From: Cristatella mucedo
Lineage: Eukaryota > Bryozoa > Phylactolaemata > Cristatellidae
DNA: 64,000 nucleotides
Assembly: GCA_009760855.2 (NCBI GenBank)
Contig: WPIO01000026.1
Location: 4,233,501-4,297,500, forward strand
Reading direction: 5' to 3'
Both the position numbers and the translations under genes were made by a program. The notes under the pieces are model-generated. The model saw nothing but the letters and a program-made list of their open reading frames with translations. It did no database searches and was not told the origin of the DNA. This document shows positions 58,050 to 64,000 of the stretch, piece by piece (position 1 is the stretch's first letter; each line of letters begins with the position of its first letter).

Positions 58050-59035
58050 TGCCTCAGCATGTTGTGAAAAGTCGACCGGCAGCCGTTACTAAAGTCCAGT
58101 CTATTTTCGAAAGGGAAGCGTCTGCCGGGCCGGCTATATACCGATTAGAATGCCAGCCTCTTAATCGGCGTCGCAAATTTATTGGACAGCCTCTTAAATA
58201 CCGCCTGGCAAATGTTCACTTGGTAAATATCAAGGAGTTGATTATCCGCGAGCAGGCTGTTCAGAAGAATTTAGATGAATTTTAGCTAACCTAAACACGG
58301 ATGACACCTTGCTCTGGTAGCTGTATATCTGAGACTACCCCGTCCGTCTTCTCTTTTTTCAGTCCATGCAATCTTACTAGGTTGGTGGTGGGGTTGATAT
58401 TGCGGTTCGTTAATCTGTAGGCTGTAAGTCATCCAGTTTATCGCATGGGTCACCATTTGATTCAGTTACAATCAAGTCCTCATCATACATATGCCTATCA
58501 CTGTTGTGATATAATGGTCTTCTTCTGGCTGTATGAACTCGGAAAGCCTTTCTACAAACAATGTTTGTAGAAAATTTTTTTGAGTTCCCTATTCAATTAT
58601 TTGTGTGTGATATGCCTTTCCTGATTGCAGGAGACTTCACAATTTACGTTGACAATCCTAACAACGTCTGCTCATTTCTTCACTACCTGGGGAATTTCGG
58701 TTTGGTCCAACACGTTAATCATATCACTCACGTCGGTGGCCATATTCTGGATCTCGTTGTCGCTAAGGATGTCTGACCTACTGACCTTGATGTATGCCCG
58801 CTTAACGTTTCCGATAATTTTTTTTTATCTCGTTTACCTTTCCTGCTCCGTTGTACTAACAGAGTAAAATCGAGTTTGTCCAGCGACGTAACTTGAGAAG
58901 CATAACCGAGGAGAAAATGAATAAATATGTTTGTGAAGCAGGTCTTCATTATCTGCCCAGACTCGACCAACAGCCTCGATGCCCTCATCGATGCAGCGAA
59001 CATTAAATTGGGAAGTGTCCTTGACTAGCATGCTC
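58050..59035 (+). mobile_element. LINE (family C) APE-type endonuclease region, decayed
   Basis: Plus-strand frames give an endonuclease start (KYRLANVHLVNIKELIIRE, about 58,196-58,255), then the core MPFLIAGDFTIYVDN and GLVQHVNHITHVGG with ILDLVVAKDV (58,610-58,776). GDF-I-VD and GHILDLV are the conserved APE endonuclease boxes. A post-endonuclease linker with RNLRSITEEKMNKYVCEAGL follows at about 58,890-58,955. No RT follows, so the copy is 3'-truncated or interrupted. Frameshifted. Confidence 0.75.
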
Positions 59036-60118
59036 CGTTAAATTCTGTCACTTTACATGGTAGCGAAGATTCCTTTCAGTTATCCAACACAATTTCCGAA
59101 GATGTGTGATGGTGTAAAGCGCAGATTTGATGATGCTTTAAGAATGCTGGGTTTGAAGACGGCAACAATTTCCCAAATAAAAATATCGTCTTTGAGGACT
59201 TGGATTGGCTCAAAAAGGTCTTTTCCCTGGTCACGCATCTTTTCGACTCAACTAGTTTCTTCTTGATAAGGATCTGTACAATTTATCTTTACTTATTAAG
59301 TAGTGAATCTGTAGTAGCAGTAGGTACTTGTACTTTTATTGAGAAAATCAAATATCAGCTCACTATTAAGGATGCTTGGCTAGCTTGAGCATTCGTGCTT
59401 AACAGAATGGTACTCGGGACACAGTGACTCTTCCAAATTTGAAGTGTATGGGGATTGGGGCTATGAGCGTGATCTAAAATGGAGAAAAGTCACTCAGCTC
59501 TCACACTTTGGCTTTTTGGGCATCGGGTGAGTTTCCGAAATGAAAGGTAACAAGAAAAACATTTGTAACGGGTGATTTATTGCCCAAAGAAGAAATTAAG
59601 ATCATAAAAAAATTTAAAAGCTTTTGGCCTTTTGGGGGAAAAGCAGGAGTAAGACAGTTCACACAGGTTTTCTGTGGGGTACTGAAGGTTGAAAGCCTCT
59701 TTTGTAATGTCTACAATTCAGACGATGACGTTGCTTCCATTGGAACTCAGTTCAAGGTTCAGGTTTCTCAAAACTAAAGACATGTTCGCTGAACGATTTG
59801 AGGTTCGAAAGAGGTGCACAGGTGATTTGCTTTTCGCTAGAGGCAAACAGAACCACCTCCTGAGTAATTTTGGGGGCATTAGGATTAAAAACCTGAACTG
59901 TAAGAATTTTATAGACGTAGGCTTATATATGCCATATTGATAATGATCCCACAGACACGTGCTTGAGAAGGATTCAATAAGAACCTAGATGTGAAAACAT
60001 CTTTAATTTAATAAGTGGCTAAATGTAGAGCTGGTCAGTGCCATTTGGAATATGTGTCATATGGCAGTGGCCTGGCTTACAATAAAAATGCCTTGCACGA
60101 ATTGCAGTTCTGAAAAAC
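59036..60118. other. No gene recognised
   Basis: Frames at 59,057-59,388 and 59,580-59,940 are open for 60-80 codons without a motif I know. An exon here is possible but unsupported. Confidence 0.3.
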
Positions 60119-60120
60119 AA

Positions 60121-61136
60121 TAGTAATAATAATAATAATGCACTTGATAAAGTTCCCTCAGAGAACTCAATCTCTCTCTAGGCGCTTTACATTTGCTACA
60201 AAGTGAAATGCTATTGAATTGTGAGTAATGTCATGCTTGATAAAAAAATGAATAACATGGTTAGAGGTGACATGCACAGGGTCAGCATGCAACTGTGGTT
60301 AGTGGCAGCATGCACAGTGTCAGCACCCACAAGCACATTAAGGACGAATCAGAGGGACCCACTAAATGCTGTCCTAAATAGGTGTGTTTTAAGTTCCTTT
60401 TTAATGTGGTCAGGTCAGGGGATGTTCTGACGCAGGTCGGAAGGGAAATCCAGGCTTTGGGAGCATGGGAAGTAAATGCACGGTCTCCAAATGATTTGAG
60501 GTTTGTACGGGGTATTTATAGACTGCTGGATTCCGAAAAGTGGGTGGTACGATGCTTGGCCTGATGGGGGGAGTATATCTGAGACATAGGATGGAGCCAA
60601 AGAATGAAGTGACCTAAACGTTAGCGACAAAACCTTGAAGTCAATCCGTTGCTTGACTGGTAGCCTGTGCAGGTCGGCGAGAAGTGGTGTAATATAGCAA
60701 CTGCGAAGCTCACGACAGACAAGCCTAGCTGCGGAGTTTTGCACCAGCTGCAATCGCCTGATCGCACATGCTGGTAGGCCAGTAAGCAGTGAGTTGCAGA
60801 AGTCGAGATGGCATGTCACGAATGCATGGACCAGCTTAAAGCAGGTATCCCTATCTAAACAAACCCGAGTTTTAGCAAAGTTATGAAGCTGAAAATAGAC
60901 ATATTTGACTGTGGAGCTGATATGGTCGTCTAACTAGAGGTCGCTTTGGAATATGACACCTAGATTTCGAGCTGATTCGACTGGAGATATGCTGGCAGAG
61001 CCAATTTTGAGAGTCAGCCTTTCCAATCTCTGAATCACACTGGGTTTGCCCATAACTAGTTAGTTAGTTTTATCATCGTTTATTTTGGAAAATTTGCTGC
61101 CATCCATGTGGGGATGTCATTGGCCTATTTCAAGTC

Positions 61137-61138
<2 letters not shown>
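60121..61138 (-). mobile_element. LINE family A copy, 5'-truncated at a (TA)n tract
   Basis: Left end AATAATAATAATGCACTTGA and stem-loop, then the 3' UTR. The C-terminal domain includes HLDFCNSLLTGLPA and [20 protein letters not shown] (60,819-60,415). An NLGVIF-type segment (about 60,960) and WMAAN-type sequence (about 61,100) follow. The LINE ends at about 61,138, where (TA)n begins. Fairly young looking, with few indels. Confidence 0.85.
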
Positions 61139-61231
<93 letters not shown>

Positions 61232-61232
61232 A
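61139..61232. repeat. (TA)n microsatellite at a LINE 5' junction
   Basis: About 94 bp of TA with two GTATATAT interruptions. It generates spurious Ile/Tyr frames on both strands. Confidence 0.95.
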
Positions 61233-61239
61233 GTGAAGA

Positions 61240-63170
61240 TGTGCTGGATAATGGTCTAGAAAAGTCGCTCTCTTTACAACAAATTTTCCAATAAAAGATA
61301 TTTTAAAATTTATTAGGAATAAAGCCTCCTCCCAAGAAGACCTATTGAGTGAGGTTTGGCTTGCTGAGCATAGCAGCTTAAGGTTATTGCAGTAGTACAG
61401 AGGGTATTCGCACTGTGTGAAAGAGTATTTTTCGAGATCACTCACAGAGCACTCAACGCATTAACAGTTGTGTATGATTGTTGAGCTCTCACTATCCGAC
61501 TTAAAAAACTGGCCAACAGGCTAACCAAAAGTGTATTATATGAAAAGAGCCCTTCAATCTGTCGGAGCTTTTAATTCATCATTAATGGTATACGAGTTCA
61601 TGTCCTTCAATAATGAGGAAATGATTAGGTGATATACATTATAAGGATAGCTGGGGAGTTACTAGAACCGAAGTATAATTGTGGAAACCTAGAAACCTTA
61701 TTTCACACTTGTCAGCAGACCAGAGGATGTAGTGATGCAGGGGCAATTCTCCTCAGATTTCCTGGGACACTTGAATGGAATTCTTCCCCTGCATTCCATC
61801 TAAACTTAAATCGTACGCAGCTGAATTTGACTACATCTTGACTTTGTTTAACAATATATGACTTAATTCCTTAACTAAAGATTAATGACCCTACTTACAT
61901 TTCCAACTACTATGCATGCCTGTTACTATATTGCTATTGTTGTTTAAGTCCGTTCCCTTATGGCGCTGCCTCACCGAACTTTATTTCAATTTGTTTCTCT
62001 CTCATAAAGCCGGGAAAAGGCAATTGATTATATGATCCATAAATTAAAAGTATTCTGAAATTTACTAGGTTTCTATTCCTCAAAATAGTGGTTAATACAA
62101 TTTTAAATTTAAAATCACAGGGCACGCTATAATTACAGTAGCCACTAATAAAGATTGTCTGATTTATTGAGCATTAAATCTGTAGCGCATTCTCCAGGAC
62201 GTGGATGCGATTCATGATAACTAGATCGGTCTCTGTGATGTTACTAGGAGCTGGTTGCAAACGACAAGCTTTCGAGCCAGCGTCAGTTCAACTTCAACAG
62301 GTTTCTTTTTTTATTTCTAAGCCCATTAGTATAGAGCTCATTTAAACTGAAGGTGAAGTCGTCAGCTTTGCTGTTCTGACCCTCAATTCAAATGGTTCGA
62401 TGACCCCTTAAATCAAGATCTAAAGTGTCTCGCACTGAGTCACCTCAAAAGCAACCTTCTATAGACAGATGCAATCTTTCTCTAGCAGATACCGTGTCCA
62501 GCTTTATTTGTAATTTCTCCAAGCTTTTTTCGATTAGATGCTCAATGAATAAAATGCTTGTCTCACTGAGTAATTGCAAAATTCTTTTTAAACACTTACC
62601 TGAACCTTAATGTACTAATTTTTGTTCATTGATTAAAATAATGGTATTAACTAGTCGATTGCATAACAAGAAAAACTAATCTTTGTCGTATTATTAAAAC
62701 ATAGCTGCAAGAGAATCAGTACCCACGGTTTGGTATCAAGCCCCTTATCAAGTTTGCAAGAGTCTGTCGTTCGTCCGTAGAAAGTTCAACTCATTTCAAA
62801 GTAACCCAATCGATTAGATATTCTCTGAATAGCTATGCTGTCAAGCTCTGGAATTATATTATGGTCCAATTCTCAGAAAATTAGTTTCCATGACCGCAAG
62901 TACTTTTTCTTCTTTTCATAAGCAAAATAATGTATGCTCAAACTTGTAGATTTTGATGACTTAAGCAACATTCTCTGCCTAAAGCTTTCTGCTAAGTACT
63001 CCATTAAACTAGCACTATTTTCTAGAATAGTACTAAATGATACCAGTCAGAAATCGACTAGCTTAAAACTGGGACACGAACATTTTTTGCACTTGCCGTG
63101 ATTATCAATCGTATGCTGCTGGCATTTAAAAAGCTGGAGCTCTAATAGTTACAAGCGTGAGCAAGCATAT
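61240..63170. other. AT-rich sequence, no gene recognised
   Basis: Only short frames; no transposon copy or RNA gene identified. Confidence 0.4.
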
Positions 63171-63175
63171 TTCAG

Positions 63176-63240
63176 ATCAGGACTGACTGTACTTCCACTG
63201 GCTTACAAGAACCTTTTTCGATGGTATCTACCTATATCAG
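63176..63240 (+). CDS. Weak candidate exon
   Basis: Acceptor GCATATTTCAG and a consensus donor (TATCAG|GTAAGT) bound 65 bp that are open in two phases (SGLTVLPLAYKNLFRWYLP in one). No partner exon or family is recognised; could be chance. Confidence 0.2.
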
Positions 63241-64000
63241 GTAAGTTCAAGTATGACTCTAAGAAATAGGTAGTGCAATCATGGCTATGCAATCCTAAAT
63301 TACTCTGGCTCTCTATCGACAATATTCTTAAGCACTACTATTTCTGCAATGGCTATTAGTACCCGATAAACCTACCTACCGGTTTCCATTGAAGATGTAT
63401 GCATTCGCACTGCTTTTCTGTGTATGAAACACAATAAAGACGACTTTATACACAAGTATTGTTTTGCATCTTTCAAAAAGGCTGCTAATAGGCCCCTCAT
63501 ATTGAAATTTACCTTTCGCCTGGATTCCAACCGAACAACCCTAATCTGCTAGCTGTAATGTCAATCACGCATTGGGGAATTATCAGTGGCAGACTAACTG
63601 ACGTCGCAAGTCAAAGCTTTGACTCTAGAGGGCATGTTCGTCATTTTTTATGGATAAGAATTTTTACAGATTAGCACTGTTGCAGGCTCCATATTTAAGA
63701 AACTGCACTTTATTGCTGAATAACGTTGAACATCCCTACTGGTTAGATTAATGCATCTCCTTGTGCAAATATACAAAGCAAGAAGACGAACTGGACAATA
63801 AGCTACATTTCTCAATTGCACGCGCGAACCAAGGTTGCTTCGAATAAGCAAGTTTTAGCCAACCAGCTACATCTCAAACAGAATGAGTGACAGTGAAAAA
63901 CACAGCTCGGTTGGTAGTTCTGCCGAGAATATAAGTAGCATCGAAGAAGCACGTAAAGCCAGCTTAAAAGAATGAGCCAGCTTTATCAGAAAACTTTGAT
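63241..64000. other. No gene recognised
   Basis: AT-rich to the window end; short frames only. Confidence 0.4.

Overview
The window looks like nuclear DNA from a multicellular animal, probably an invertebrate. Evidence: one intact metazoan-type P2X receptor gene, spliced-looking exons with GT/AG borders, CR1/L2-like and R2-like LINE retrotransposons, tRNA-derived SINEs, hAT and Tigger/pogo-type DNA transposon remains, and long (TA)n microsatellites. There are no bacterial operons, ribosome binding sites or CRISPR arrays. I cannot name the phylum from this sequence alone.

Layout. 1-5.2 kb: the 3' part of a LINE (family A), a SINE with a (TA)n tail, and a complete 809-bp Tigger/pogo-like element. 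8.2-10.2 kb: a decayed hAT transposase with a recognisable right terminal repeat. 10.7-12.9 kb: (TA)n tracts and two SINEs. 13.9-16.3 kb: several phase-compatible candidate exons of a gene I do not recognise. 16.5-17.9 kb: a decayed LINE with a restriction-like endonuclease, lying between TA/CA microsatellites. 18.8-32.1 kb: several LINE A and LINE B copies with SINEs among them. 34.7-36.3 kb: the only intact, confidently identified gene, an intronless P2X receptor with TATA box, initiator, short upstream ORF and polyadenylation signal. 38.8-39.1 kb: possible Ty3/gypsy integrase remnant. 40.8-43.05 kb: another LINE A. 43.1-45.7 kb: two arrays of ~171-bp repeats in opposite orientation, like a foldback element. 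50-61 kb: LINE B, then a near full-length LINE A split by a 1,345-bp element with ~130-bp inverted repeats, then further LINE fragments. 61.3-64 kb: nothing certain.

Most of the window is therefore transposon-derived and mostly dead. The P2X gene is the clear exception: all 10 ectodomain cysteines and the ATP-contacting residues are kept. The least explained structures are the inverted 171-bp repeat array, the long-TIR element with its 4-bp target duplication (the paralogous LINE copy gives the empty site), and the multi-exon gene candidate near 14-16 kb.
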